A stretch of DNA of 64,000 nt. Origin: Cryptomeria japonica. Lineage: Eukaryota; Streptophyta; Pinopsida; Cupressales; Cupressaceae. The position numbers and the translations under genes are program-made. This document shows positions 47,744 through 58,870 of this stretch, in pieces (position 1 is the stretch's first letter; each line of letters opens with the position of its first letter). The stretch covers positions 625,515,740-625,579,739 of the forward strand of contig NC_081415.1 of NCBI RefSeq assembly GCF_030272615.1, given 5' to 3'. The notes under the pieces are model-generated. The model worked only from the letters and a program-made list of their open reading frames with translations. It was not told the DNA's origin and made no database searches.

Positions 47744-48622
47744 CTACATTTTCCTCTTTCATTCGATATGATGGAAAAGGCATGGAAACTATACTCAAGC
47801 ATTCAAGCATTCAAGCATTCCTTCAAGCAATTGATCATTCTAAGTCTCCATTCAAGGCTAAGTGTTGCATTCAAGACAAGGATTCAACCATTGAAGAGGA
47901 GATCACTTACAATACATTACATGCTACAACATACAACAATACAACAAACAACAACATCTATACCTTCGCACATAAGGATACAAACATCCTTACAACAAGG
48001 TATTAGTACTTGTTTTACATTACATTTACAACATTTCTCATTTCTTGGTTAATTCCAAAACTGGGGTTTGACCTAAGGGCAAACCCCTAATCCCTAACCC
48101 CCCAATCGTCTTCGCTTTTCTATGTGTAGGTTGTAGGTACGCGGCTGAAATTGAAGATCTGGAATCCTTGTCCAGAGACGAACAGATCCCCCTTCGTTTC
48201 GCGGATTTTTCGGAGGACCGTGTGCACACTGGGCGCCATCGTCCCGTCAACTTTTGCTCAAATTTGTAGGACAGCACCTTATCAACATTTTACTACTAAT
48301 TCCAGGTCTGCAGCTTCATATTATATCCCTATCTCAGTTTATAAGCGAATCTTTATCACTTTCTATGCATTCCTAGCTTAATTCTTCTATCAACATTCTT
48401 TACAAAAGAGGGTAGCCTTGCTTTCTTAACCCTTGAAACACATTTAGCATCCAATCTTGCATTGTGTGCGATTGGATCTTGTGGGTTTCAACCCCTCTTT
48501 TGAATGTAAAGTCCCTCCTAAGTGAAAACCATCAACCCTAGAGTGACTCTCCCTTCTCTCTCCTCGGAGTTGGAAGAGGGGAAAGCAACTAGGGTTCGAT
48601 CGTGATTTTCCGGTTTACATTT

Positions 48623-48640
48623 TGGTGAACCCGACGTGAA
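48623..48640 (+). promoter_or_regulatory. Primer binding site of Gag-only element
   Basis: TGGTGAACCCGACGTGAA, three bases after the LTR. TGG opening is as expected for a tRNA 3' end complement. It is not the tRNA-Met type; it resembles the tRNA-Arg type reported for Ogre/Tat gypsy elements, which I could not check. Confidence 0.65.
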
Positions 48641-48988
48641 CATCCTTTCTGATTATTCATAGTTAGATCTGAAAATTGGATTCCTTGATTACATTTCCAT
48701 GTTTGATCTTTTGCAAATTTTAGAGGTTGATTGCATAAAAACCCTAAATTTTCTTTTTAAGTAATTAAACTTGTGAAATGTTTAATGGTTGATGCTTGTT
48801 TCAGATCTGCCCTTCTATTACAAATTATCAATTCATATTTGTGCTTTAATTTTGAAAATTAAGTGGTTAAATGTCAAAACCCTAATTTTTGAAACCCTCT
48901 TGATTCAACCTTTGTCCGACAAATTCACTGATCAAAACATTTCCAAATCAGCTGTAACTTTGGATTCCACAATAAAATCACAATATCT

Positions 48989-49094
48989 TTCATCCCTGAA
49001 AATTTGGAAAAAAGTTGCGAGGACCGTGTGCACTCCGAGCGCCATCGTCCCCGACATTTTTTCTGAAATTTTGGGAGCTAGATCTTACTGTATT
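48989..49094 (+). repeat. Leader repeat copy 1
   Basis: TTCATCCCTG... with AAAAGTTGCGAGGACC, GTGTGCACTCCGAGCGCCAT and GAAATTTTGGGAG. Paired with 49611-49718. Confidence 0.85.
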
Positions 49095-49610
49095 TTCCTG
49101 CTAAAATCCAGAATTTTGGCTGATTTTATCAATTTTAACACCTTCAAAATTACAGTCAAAGTTGGTCTAGCGATTGCTTGGATTGAGGCTTCTAATCATT
49201 CAAAAATTGTTGAAATTGAAATTTGTGTCAAAATTGTGTTTCTTACTATCCTAAATCTGAAAAGTGTGTTGGCATTCATTCGAAATTTCAGTGCTTTATT
49301 CAAATTCTTGCAATTTGTGACTTTTGAAATTAAGTGCTTAATTACAACAACTTTGATTTCCGCTTTCAAAATCGAATTTTGCGTGAAATTAAGTCAATTT
49401 TTAAAATCCAAAACTTGCATTGCTTTTGGTATTCCCTCTAAAATCATAAAATTCAAAATTTCAGTTTCCCTCTCTTTTTCAAAATTCAAATTTTGCATTT
49501 TTCGACAATCTTGGTAGGGTTCAATTTTGAGATTGCAACTTTAATTTGGCCTATCTACAGATCGTAAAATCACTCAATTTTTTCAGGTTAGCTGTATAAT
49601 CATCATAACT

Positions 49611-49718
49611 TTCATCCCTGCAAATTTCAAAAAAAGTTGCGAGGACCATGTGCACTCCGAGCGCCATGGTCTTGGACATTTTTTCCGAAATTTTGGGAGA
49701 TTGTCCTGATTGTATTTA
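49611..49718 (+). repeat. Leader repeat copy 2
   Basis: Same order of blocks as copy 1, with a few substitutions (GAGGACCATG, CGCCATGGTC). Confidence 0.85.
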
Positions 49719-49888
49719 ACAGCTTAAATTTGGAAGATTGGTTGGTTTTACTGAAATTTTCTACCTTTAAAATTCAAAATCTTCTCTCTCTCTAGTGCAT
49801 GAGTTTTACAACAATAAGTCCTACTTACACTATTCCTGTTAGATGAAGCCTGAGAATTAAGTCTTTCCAAGGTTTAATTACTGAGGAG

Positions 49889-52800
49889 ATGGAACCTAAT
49901 TTGAATGGTCTTTTTAATGAGGACATGGGTAATTCCTCTAATCCTCTTAATGATGAAGAAGCTCTCCATGAGGTTTCTGTAGAACAACTTTCAAAATTGG
50001 ATAACCAATTTGACGATTTTCGACAATGGATGTCTCAAGAATACCCTGATAGTCAAGCTCTTCCTTTAATTGAGGGTCTAAAACGTATGCTTCAAAGTGA
50101 CAAGAATGGAATTGATATTTTGCGTGGTATTGCACACATTGTGGATTCAAATGTGATGCCTATGAAGAGTTGTACCGAAACCTTAGGTTATACACAACCT
50201 CCTACTCAAGACAATCATTCTATTCCTTTGACGACTCCTATTGCTAGTATACCTACTTTTACATCAAACATAATGACTACTTCAACACAAGACATTCCTC
50301 CTATGATCACCAGTCATGGGGGCAATCCCTCTTCTTCAATTAACCCTCTTCCTTCATTCAATCCAACTTCTTCATTCATTCCTTCAATGAGTGTTCCTAT
50401 TATATCACCTCAAATGAACATGACGCAAGGGGGCAATTCGTTTTCCATTCCTCCTTGTAGTGTTCCTCCTGTCCAATCATCTCCTATGACTAACTATCAT
50501 AGTGTCCCACCACCTTACTCTTTACCTTCTTTCAATAACATAACACCTCCATCACAATCTAACACGTCTAATATGAATTCTTCGACTGAAGTGACCATTA
50601 ACAATCTTGCACAAACTGTCTCTTCTTTACAGCAACAAATTGCCTCTATGAATCAATCTAAGTTTAGTGTGCCCACATTTGATGTTGCGAGCCCACTTTC
50701 TCTTGACATTGTTCGAGCTATTCCCCCTAAACATGTTGAAATTCCGCATTTGGAGCTTTATAATGGTAAGGGTGATCCTCTAACACATGTTAAGACCTTT
50801 CAAACAATATGTACTGATTTTGCTTATGACCAAAGGTTGCTTGCAAAATTGTTTACTAGAACATTAAGAGACAAAGCCCTACAATGGTATTGCTCGTTGC
50901 CTTCCTATTCTATTACTTCTTTCGAACAACTTGCAAATGCTTTCATTCAACAATTTCAAAACAATATAAGTCCTAAAGTTACTTTGATTGATTTAATGCA
51001 TTGTAAACAAGGTGTTAAAGAAAAAGTGACTGATTTCATTGGTAGATATAAGCATTTGTATGCTCAAATTTCTTTTCCAGTGCCTGACAATGATATTCAA
51101 AGAATCTTTATTTCTAATTTACAAAAAGACATTAGAGAAAAACTCATGTTTTCTGAGTTTACTTCTTTCCAACAGTTGTGCGCAACTCTTCACAATTATC
51201 AACTGACTGTGAGTCAAATGGAACAATCACATCCTATGACTCTGAGTGATAAGGGTGATAGTAGTCAACAACCATTTGGGAAGTTTAAACCGAACAGAGA
51301 GTCCATTAAATTCAATGAAAACATCATCAACAACAATGTGAATGCAGCATCAGGTGTGTCTCCTATTTTTAAGTTTTTCAAGAGAGAAAGAAAGTTTACT
51401 CCTTTGAATGAATCATTGCATAGTATTATGAATAAGTTATTGGAACAAAATGTGCTTACTCTTCCTCCTATAAGGCAAATTGATCCTGCAAAGATTAACT
51501 CACCCTATTTTGATAACAAATCTTTTTGTCAATTTCATCGTCAACCTGGGCATGATACTGAAAAATGTTTTGCTTTAAAGGGGAAGATCCAAGATTTGAT
51601 TGATAATAATACTATTTCTATTTCTGGAGTGAATGATAAAGGCAATACATCTGTAGCTCCCCCTAACCAAAATCTTCAGATTTTCACTGATCCATTACCT
51701 TCTCATACCTCTAATGCGATTGATACTACTGATTCCTCTGTCTCACCTGATGATCTTGTGTCCATGACTCCGAATGTGATTAACTTTGTAGAGCAACAAA
51801 AAATCCCTAAAGAACCTTCCATCACATTTGATTCCAGTGAAACTATCAGGGCACCTGATGGTCCTTTATATATAGTTGCAAAAGTAAAAAATACACCTTG
51901 CCGTGGAGTGCTTATTGATCCTTCTTGCATGGTTAATGTCATTACTGAAGAATTTCTTTTTACTTTTCAATTGAATCAAGTGATCTATGACAAAATAGAT
52001 GTGATTGTGAAACTATTTGATGCATTTTCTTCTCCTGCAATTGGTTCTATTACATTACCTATTGAAGTTCATAACAAATCCCTTGATGTGAACTTTGCTA
52101 TTATTCCATCTTCCGAACAATTTCGTGTGAAGCTTGGCTATCCTTGGCTATCTTCCATGAAAGCTATTGCTTCTCCTATCCACAAGTGTTTGAAATTTCC
52201 CCATAATGGTGAAGTTGTTACTGTCAATCATAGTCTCTTTAAACCAGCTGAAAGAACTTCTAGTGTCCCTATTGATTATTTTTGGCCTAAACAATTCCAA
52301 TCTCTTCCTCCGCGAAGTGATCATCTTTTCAAATCTTATCAAAAGTGGAAAACAGATATGATCCTATCTCTAAGTGAACCTAGAACACCCAAACTTGACA
52401 TTCCTATCGTTCTTGAGAAGGAAGTTCTTCCTTTGAAAGATAAAACTAATGTCTTTCCTCAAGAAGATTCCCAACCCATCCCTATGGATGTGACTATGCC
52501 TATGATTAATAAACTTCCTAAAAGTAGACCTATCCCTCCTCGTCATGATGGACTTGGTCTCCTTCCAAAACCAAATATTCCTCCTTTATATGGAGCAGTT
52601 CCTCCTCCTTCCTCTTATGGAGAGAAGAGACCTTCCTCTTCTCCTATTGTTCAGCCTAAGAGACCACAACCTAAACACCCAAGTGATAAGGATGAGAACA
52701 TTCCTCCTCCTCAATCTTCTCAACTTCCTACTAAGACTAGACGAAATCATTTTGCACGTGAATGCTGGCGAAAGCGTCGTCTTAGAGCTCAAACTTCGCA

Positions 52801-53224
52801 ATCCCCAAAAACACCTTCAACAAGCATTATTCCATTTTCTCCTCAGCTGACGATTGAGCCGAAATCTCCTAAACATAAGATGCATGATGGTCTTGATCCT
52901 GTGCGAGTCAAAGATCCTATTTTTATAAATCTTGATGATGATATAGATGAAAATGTTATTCATGATGAAAATGCTACTTCTCCTGTTCATTCTGATAGTG
53001 AATATGAACTTGTTGATATTGATAACCATTTATCTAACGAATTTTCTAAAACACTTATCCTAGCTCCTAGACAAGAACACCGTGGCTTGGGATATGAACA
53101 TAGCCCTTGTTTGGATCTTGTGATAGCTCCATCTGCTGTGTTGGATTTTCCTCCTCTAGCGTGTTCCCTACCTTCCCGAAACATTGATCAGCAAGATCGG
53201 GGGGTAGATGACATGCTAGACTAG
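49889..53224 (+). CDS. gag: Intact Gag-protease polyprotein, 1,111 residues
   Basis: Intact single frame from ATG at 49889. Residues 1-285 are a Pro/Ser-rich N-terminal region, 286-430 the gypsy Gag core (ELYNGKGDPLTHVKTF, LRDKALQWYCSLP, FIQQF), 546-561 a knuckle of CHHC type (CQFHRQPGHDTEKC), 671-686 a protease-like site RGVLIDPSCMVNVI where DSG is replaced by DPS, and KLGYPWL near 750 as in retroviral-type proteases. The remaining 360 residues are Pro-rich linker and an acidic tail without RT. Expected to assemble particles and package RNA; whether the protease works is doubtful. Longest intact frame in the window. Confidence 0.88.
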   Translation: MEPNLNGLFNEDMGNSSNPLNDEEALHEVSVEQLSKLDNQFDDFRQWMSQEYPDSQALPLIEGLKRMLQSDKNGIDILRGIAHIVDSNVMPMKSCTETLGYTQPPTQDNHSIPLTTPIASIPTFTSNIMTTSTQDIPPMITSHGGNPSSSINPLPSFNPTSSFIPSMSVPIISPQMNMTQGGNSFSIPPCSVPPVQSSPMTNYHSVPPPYSLPSFNNITPPSQSNTSNMNSSTEVTINNLAQTVSSLQQQIASMNQSKFSVPTFDVASPLSLDIVRAIPPKHVEIPHLELYNGKGDPLTHVKTFQTICTDFAYDQRLLAKLFTRTLRDKALQWYCSLPSYSITSFEQLANAFIQQFQNNISPKVTLIDLMHCKQGVKEKVTDFIGRYKHLYAQISFPVPDNDIQRIFISNLQKDIREKLMFSEFTSFQQLCATLHNYQLTVSQMEQSHPMTLSDKGDSSQQPFGKFKPNRESIKFNENIINNNVNAASGVSPIFKFFKRERKFTPLNESLHSIMNKLLEQNVLTLPPIRQIDPAKINSPYFDNKSFCQFHRQPGHDTEKCFALKGKIQDLIDNNTISISGVNDKGNTSVAPPNQNLQIFTDPLPSHTSNAIDTTDSSVSPDDLVSMTPNVINFVEQQKIPKEPSITFDSSETIRAPDGPLYIVAKVKNTPCRGVLIDPSCMVNVITEEFLFTFQLNQVIYDKIDVIVKLFDAFSSPAIGSITLPIEVHNKSLDVNFAIIPSSEQFRVKLGYPWLSSMKAIASPIHKCLKFPHNGEVVTVNHSLFKPAERTSSVPIDYFWPKQFQSLPPRSDHLFKSYQKWKTDMILSLSEPRTPKLDIPIVLEKEVLPLKDKTNVFPQEDSQPIPMDVTMPMINKLPKSRPIPPRHDGLGLLPKPNIPPLYGAVPPPSSYGEKRPSSSPIVQPKRPQPKHPSDKDENIPPPQSSQLPTKTRRNHFARECWRKRRLRAQTSQSPKTPSTSIIPFSPQLTIEPKSPKHKMHDGLDPVRVKDPIFINLDDDIDENVIHDENATSPVHSDSEYELVDIDNHLSNEFSKTLILAPRQEHRGLGYEHSPCLDLVIAPSAVLDFPPLACSLPSRNIDQQDRGVDDMLD

Positions 53225-53952
53225 TTTCATTAGCATAGCAGATTCTCTCCTCCTCTCTTTCGTTACTTCTTCTATGTGTTATTCTCATTCTTCTATTTGT
53301 TGTCCTTAGTGTCGTCTACTTGAGGACGATGCAAAGCATTGAGATCTCTCGATCTCTCTCATGTTGACTCAAAAGACACATGTGTTCCCTTCTTCTAGGT
53401 GACCTTCGTTGATTGGGGAATGAAGAACAATTATGCATACATACATATGATATACATGAATTATCATACAGCATACTGACCCTGAGGAAAGTGAAGTCAC
53501 CTTGTGCTTTGTGTTTTGTGTCTATTATCCTTGGGCTTATCTCACACTTGGGGACTAAATCCTTGTGATAACGTGCTCCTTTCCTTTCTCATTTCTTATA
53601 TGTATCACTACCTTAAAGAAATCACCCCCGGTGAGGCGTGTGCGATCGCTTTAACGTAGGGGGGCATACATCCCGTTCATATCTTTTCAAGATACTTGAA
53701 AATTTCTTGACAAATTTAGCTTTGCCTTGAAAATTTTTGATATCTTTCTTGCATGACTCATAGTGAGGGAACCTTGCTACTGACAGTCATGGTTCTCCCT
53801 CATGATCTTCCCTTTTACCTTGTCAATCGAAGTTGTAAGATCCTTAGTCCACTGAGGGCTTGGTGTATCTTGCCTCCTTGACGTGGTGAAAGTTTTTCAA
53901 TGTTGTTTCCTTGTACTTTACCGGAAGTATGAGCCTATGCTTATACTCCCGC
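53225..53952 (+). other. 3' untranslated tail of Gag-only element
   Basis: Noncoding. Includes TTGAGGACGATGCAAAGC near 53320, where pol is absent. No RT or integrase remnant seen. Confidence 0.6.
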
Positions 53953-53953
53953 T

Positions 53954-53968
53954 AAAGTGGGGGCTAAA
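53954..53968 (+). promoter_or_regulatory. Polypurine tract of Gag-only element
   Basis: AAAGTGGGGGCTAAA directly before the 3' LTR; primes plus-strand synthesis. Confidence 0.75.
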
Positions 53969-55236
53969 TGTAGCGTCCTAAAATTGCGACACTTGCAATT
54001 TCGACCGCATTTGGGTCTTCACAACGGCGACGCAACACTGAACCTGAATGGAGACCCTGAAACCTGATTATGACACCAAAAACTGCATTTTCTTGCACCC
54101 TGGCCTGAACCTCCTTTGCACCCTGCTGTCCCGGGAGGTGGGACCAGAGTGCCCAGCGCCCTGGTCCTTCAGGACCAGGGCACCCAGCACCCTGGTCCCC
54201 CAGGACCATGGCGCCCAACGCCCTGGTCCCTGGGTCCTATTTTGGGCCTGGTCTCTTTTGGACTTCGGCTCTTTATGTTTGCAAATTGGAAAATTATCTT
54301 TCCTGGTCGGCCTAAGGTCGGGAAAATCAGTCTATCAGCCCTAAATGACAAGTATATAAACTACATTTTCCTCTTTCATTTGATATGATGGAAAAGGCGT
54401 GGAAACTATACTCAAGCATTCAAGCATTCAAGCATTCCTTCAAGCAATTGATCATTCTAAGTCTCCATTCAAGGCTAAGTGTTGCATTCAAGACAAGGAT
54501 TCAACCATTGAAGAGGAGATCACTTACAACACATTACATGCTACAACATACAACAATACAACAAACAACAACATCTATACCTTCGCACATAAGGATACAA
54601 ACATCCTTACAACAAGGTATTAGTACTTGTTTTACATTACATTTACAGCATTTCTCATTTCTTGGTTAATTCCAAAACCAGGGTTTGACCTAAGGGCAAA
54701 CCCCTAATCCCTAACCCCCCAATCGTCTTCACTTTTCTGTGTGTAGGTTGCAGGTACGCGGCTGAAATTGAAGATCTAGAATCCTTGTGCAGAGACGAAC
54801 AGATCCCCCTTCGTTTCGCGGATTTTTCGGAGGACCGTGTGCACGCCGGGCGCCATCGTCCCGTCAACTTTTGCTCAAATTTGCAGGACAGCGCCGTATC
54901 GACATTTTACTACTAATTCCAGGTCCGCAGCTTCATATTATATCCCTATCTCAGTTTATAAGCGAATCTTTATCACTTTCTATGCATTCCTAGCTTAATT
55001 CTTCTATCAACATTCTTTACAAAAGAGGGTAGCCTTGCTTTCTTAACCCTTGAAACACATTTAGCATCCAATCTTGCATTGTGTGGGATTGGATCTTGTG
55101 GGTTTCAACCCCTCTTTTGAATGTAATGTCCCTCCTAAGTGAAAACCATCAACCCTAGAGTGACTCTCCCTTCTCTCTCCTCGGAGTTGGAAGAGGGGAA
55201 AGCAACTAGGGTTCGATCGCGATTTTCCGCTTTACA
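53969..55236 (+). repeat. 3' LTR of Gag-only element
   Basis: 1,268 bases, same length as the 5' LTR; followed by ATGAC at 55237-55241. Confidence 0.93.
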
Positions 55237-55241
55237 ATGAC

Positions 55242-55672
55242 AAGAAGAGTACTAGTAGTGGTGCATTTTTCTTGGGTAAGAGATTGATTTCATGGATGAG
55301 TAAGAAGCGAAATGCTATATATTTGTCTACTGCATAAGCTAAATACATTGTTGCTGCTAGTAATTGTACTCATGTGATTTGCATGAAGAAGATGTAGAAG
55401 GATATCAAAGTTATTATTTATGAACCTACTGATATATACTGTGACATTTCAAGTGCTATCAATATTTCTAAGAATATGGTGTTGCATTTAAAGACGAAGC
55501 ATATATCAATCAAGTTTCATTTCCTAAGAGAGAAGGTAAATGAAAAGTCAGATTGGAGTATGTATCTACAAAGGAACAAATTGCAGATATCTTCATGAAG
55601 CCTTTGCCTAAGGATACATTTGAGTATCTTAGAGAGAAGCTAGGGGTGATTGCCCCTCCTGATGAGAACTAA
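55242..55672 (+). pseudogene. Host copia RNase H, second part
   Basis: KKSTSSGAFFLGKRLISWMS continues the domain broken at 47351, followed by INISKNMVLHLKTKHISIKF. Two TAA/TAG stops and a frameshift near 55545 before the terminal IFMKPLPKDT. End of host gag-pol. Confidence 0.82.
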
Positions 55673-55788
55673 GATGCATGGAGTTGCATCAGTTGGTGAA
55701 CTTCATAGAGAGATCTTGTGATCCAGATTGATGAGTGAGGCTGCTACTTAGGGGGAGTATGTTGTTTAGTTATTTAGAATTATTAGAG

Positions 55789-55793
55789 TATGT
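55789..55793. repeat. Target site duplication TATGT, left copy
   Basis: Identical to 63522-63526. Confidence 0.92.
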
Positions 55794-57313
55794 TGTTAAG
55801 TTCTGATACTAAATGTAAAGAGTTGATGCCAATAGCTAACAAGATGAGAGGGGGGGTGAATCATACAAACTTAATCTCCCATAACATCAACAGATTCAAC
55901 CTCGGTAACCTATGCTTCAGCAATATAACCAAAAACTATTAAACATGCAAACTCATAGACACATAATCATCATAAGACATATAACACCAGATTTAACATG
56001 GAAACCCAAATAGGGAAAAACCACTGTGGGATTTTGGACCCACTAAGAAATATACTCTTCTAGAGTATGCTCGGTTAAAAGCAAATCCTGTTAAAGATTA
56101 CAAACACATTGCTAGATGTGACCCGGTTAAGGGATTCCCCTCAAATCTGTTAGGATCTTCACTTTGTTAGAAGTGACCTTGTCAAAGGGTTTCAAACACT
56201 CATTTAGAATGTCACCTTACTAGAGGGTTTACAAATAAGACTGTTAAGTCCACTTGGTTAAGAGATTTTCTGTCACTTACAAAATAATAGTAATAAAATA
56301 TATCTACAACTTTACATCTAAAATGCTAAAGCAGATTCTTATTTGCTCAAAACAATCTTGTCATAGGACTTATCTTGTCCCTCTGTTGGGCTCCTTACTC
56401 TATTATTCAAATAGGTCTTCAAGCTTTTATACTCGGTAATCACTATGTAGCATCCCTGTGCTTACACTTGCCCACATGCATTGTTCATCAATAATTTCTT
56501 ATTTATAAACAATTTGCTAACCATTGAATCTCCTTGATCACATTTCCCATGATCAATCTTAGTCATCATATCTTCAATCTTGACTAGGTTCAATGCATCT
56601 TTCGATCTGAAAACGTTTTACCTTGCCTTGGGACTTGCATTCCTTTCTTGGAACTTGCATAAGGTTATTGCGGTTCAATTTGTGTTGTAGATCTTCCTGT
56701 CGATCTTCTATTGTCATAGATCCTTAACAAACTTCATGCATGACATACCAATCATTTATACATCTCCAACTAAACATTGTCCTTCATTAAATAATGATTT
56801 TATCCATCCAATGTGATTTGTCATATCTCGGTTGCAACTTGGTAAATACTAAACTTTACTTGGTAGACATTCCTCCTTCATTAACCGGTATCGATAACCT
56901 TAGGGTTTACCGACTAGGTTCCTTAGGGTTTACCGACTAGGCTCTTTGCTCGGTAACATAGTATAGTATTAACCTTACAATCAACAACATATGTAGTATA
57001 TCAAAACAATCTAAACATCATGATCTCATCATTGTCTAACTCAGTAATAGATGCCCATTGAATATCTTATTCCTCCTCCTTTCTTATCACATTCTTTCTA
57101 TGTCTTTTACCGACATCTTAATTCTCTTCAAATCAATCTTCTCAAGATATGGCAACATCATACTGAATCAAAAAATCAATTTCTTGACATCAATGATAAA
57201 ATAATGTTATAAAGATAGTTATCATCCTTTTTCAGTTATATCAAATAATCTTCAACAACCTTCTCGATATCCTTAATGAATATCAATAATCTTTTTTATT
57301 GAAAATGCCAACA
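55794..57313 (-). repeat. 3' LTR of copia B
   Basis: 1,520 bases, TG...CA. Carries a run of G near 55850 and the GTGGAAACCC-like box near 55998-56025. Confidence 0.92.
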
Positions 57314-57751
57314 ATCTCCCCCTTTGGCATTGATGGAAAAACCAACTTTTAGATGGTAATACCAACAAGATATTCAAATTGATTTGGATTCAGATTGCTG
57401 TTAGACTTCTCCTATTATCCTTGAGCTGTTAAAATCTTCTGAAGTCTTCTCCCTTTTGTGTACTTCTCCCCCTGTCATTAGTCTTTTGTTATCTTCTTAA
57501 TTTAGGACTTTACCATTTAGTCTTCTCCCCCTTTGACAACAATGCCAAAAAGTAAAAGAACTAAATCATGATTTTTTCCTCTGTGAAGTGATTTGCCTTA
57601 CTGTGTATCATCTCAGTCTCGGTCAGAGCAAATTGTCTCTATTTACTATTTCCTGCACACCTTTAGAAAACCTTCTAAAGTGCGTAAATCAGCATCATTC
57701 CACACATAATATTCTGTAGATTCATCGAATTGATGCTTTCACCGAACTCTT
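57314..57751 (-). promoter_or_regulatory. Polypurine tracts of copia B
   Basis: Minus strand AAAGGGGGAGAT next to the LTR; further AGGGGGAGAAG tracts at about 57462-57472 and 57524-57535. Noncoding between RNase H stop and LTR. Confidence 0.75.
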
Positions 57752-58870
57752 TCAGTGAGTAGAAGATAGGGGTAGGACCCCTAACTTGCTTCTGAGATGC
57801 TCAAAAGTGTCCCTTGGCAGTGGCTTTGTGAAAATGTCTGCTAATTGCTCCTTTGAACTGATATATTCCAGCACAACTTTCTTCTCTTGAACTTCTTCTC
57901 TGAGATAATGATAATTTATAGATATATGCTTTGTCTTAGAGTGCATTACCAGATTCTTTGAAATGTTAATGGTACTCGTATTATCACAAAATATAGTTAC
58001 TGGCTCGGTAACTTTCTCATTTATACCTTCCAATAGTTGTTTGATCCATGCTATATTGGTACAATTCAATGTTGCAGCAACATATTTAGCTTCTGTTGTT
58101 GACTGTGAGATACATCCTTCTTTCTTACTAAGCCAACTCACTAGTCTTTCCCCCAAAAAGAAAGCTCCACCACTTGTGTTTTTCCTGTCATCTATGTTGC
58201 CTACCCAATTAGCATCAGTATAAAATTTTAAATCAAAGTCATTCCTCTTTTCATATACTAAGCCATAATCTTCAGTGCCTCTCAGGTATCTAAAAATTCT
58301 CTTGATTGGTGTCATATGGGTTTCCTTGGGATCTACAGAGAATCTTGCAACAATACCTACTGCATGTGCAATATCTGGTCTACTATGCACAACATATTGC
58401 AACTTCCCAATCATAGATCGGTAAAGTGTCTTATCAATAGATGTAGATTCATCATTCTTTGATAGTTTACAGTTAGTAGTCATAGGAGTACTTACTGGTT
58501 TAGAATCCTCCATTCCAAATTTCTTCAAGATTTCCTTTATGTACTTGGATTGAGTAATGAAAATCTCATCTTTCATTTGCAGTATTTGTAAACCTATAAA
58601 ATACTTTATCTCACCAATTAATGACATCTCAAATTCTTTGCACATTTCATTTCCAAAGTTCTTGCATAAGGAGTCATTACCACAAAAAATATTATCATCA
58701 ACGAATATGGCTGAGATTGGTATACCATTGTTCTCATCATTCTTCATGTACATATTGTTGTTTTTACTTGTCCTTATAAAACCAATCTTGATCAAGTAAG
58801 AGTGTAGTCTCTCATACCATGCTCTAGGTGCTTGTTTCAGACCATATAAAGCTTTGTTTAATTTGCATAC
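57752..58870 (-). pseudogene. Copia B RT C-terminal part and RNase H
   Basis: LNKALYGLKQAPRAWYERL and AIFVDDNIFCGND hold the RT palm with both Asp. RNase H follows with SRPDIAHAVGIVARF, KFYTDANWVGNIDDRKNTSG, IFCDNTSTINISKNLVMHSK and QLADIFTKPLPRDTF. The open part is 347 codons (58795-57752) and lies in the frame of the upstream parts. A TAG near 58871 separates it from the rest of the RT. Confidence 0.88.

Larger units (their letters stand above)
47352..48619 (+). repeat. 5' LTR of Gag-only element
   Basis: 1,268 bases. Contains a GC-rich palindromic 31-bp triplet (47521-47612), TATATAAA at 47736-47743, three CAAGCATT units at 47796-47819 and a segment GAGGACCGTGTGCAC near 48212 related to the leader repeats. 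Confidence 0.93.
48641..49888 (+). other. Long leader with duplicated segment
   Basis: 1.25 kb between primer site and Gag start. A segment of about 107 bases occurs twice (48989-49094 and 49611-49718, 622 apart). An open frame at 48789-49517 overlaps it but is rich in Phe, Ile, Lys and Ser from AT-rich DNA and has no family features. Confidence 0.6.
47352..55236 (+). mobile_element. Young gypsy-type element carrying only Gag-protease
   Basis: LTRs 47352-48619 and 53969-55236 are both 1,268 bases, start TGTAGCGTCC and end TTTACA, and are flanked by perfect ATGAC. A primer site, long leader, one intact frame of 1,111 codons, a 744-base tail and a polypurine tract complete it. RT, RNase H and integrase are absent, yet the ends are intact, so it probably moved with enzymes from an autonomous relative. 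It sits in the RNase H of the host copia. By eye the LTRs differ by only a few percent. Confidence 0.93.

Noticed and set aside
48789-49517. 242-codon frame in the leader of the Gag-only element
   Set aside because: Composition reflects AT-rich DNA, it spans the leader repeat, and the noncoding duplicate at 49611 is not part of any matching frame.
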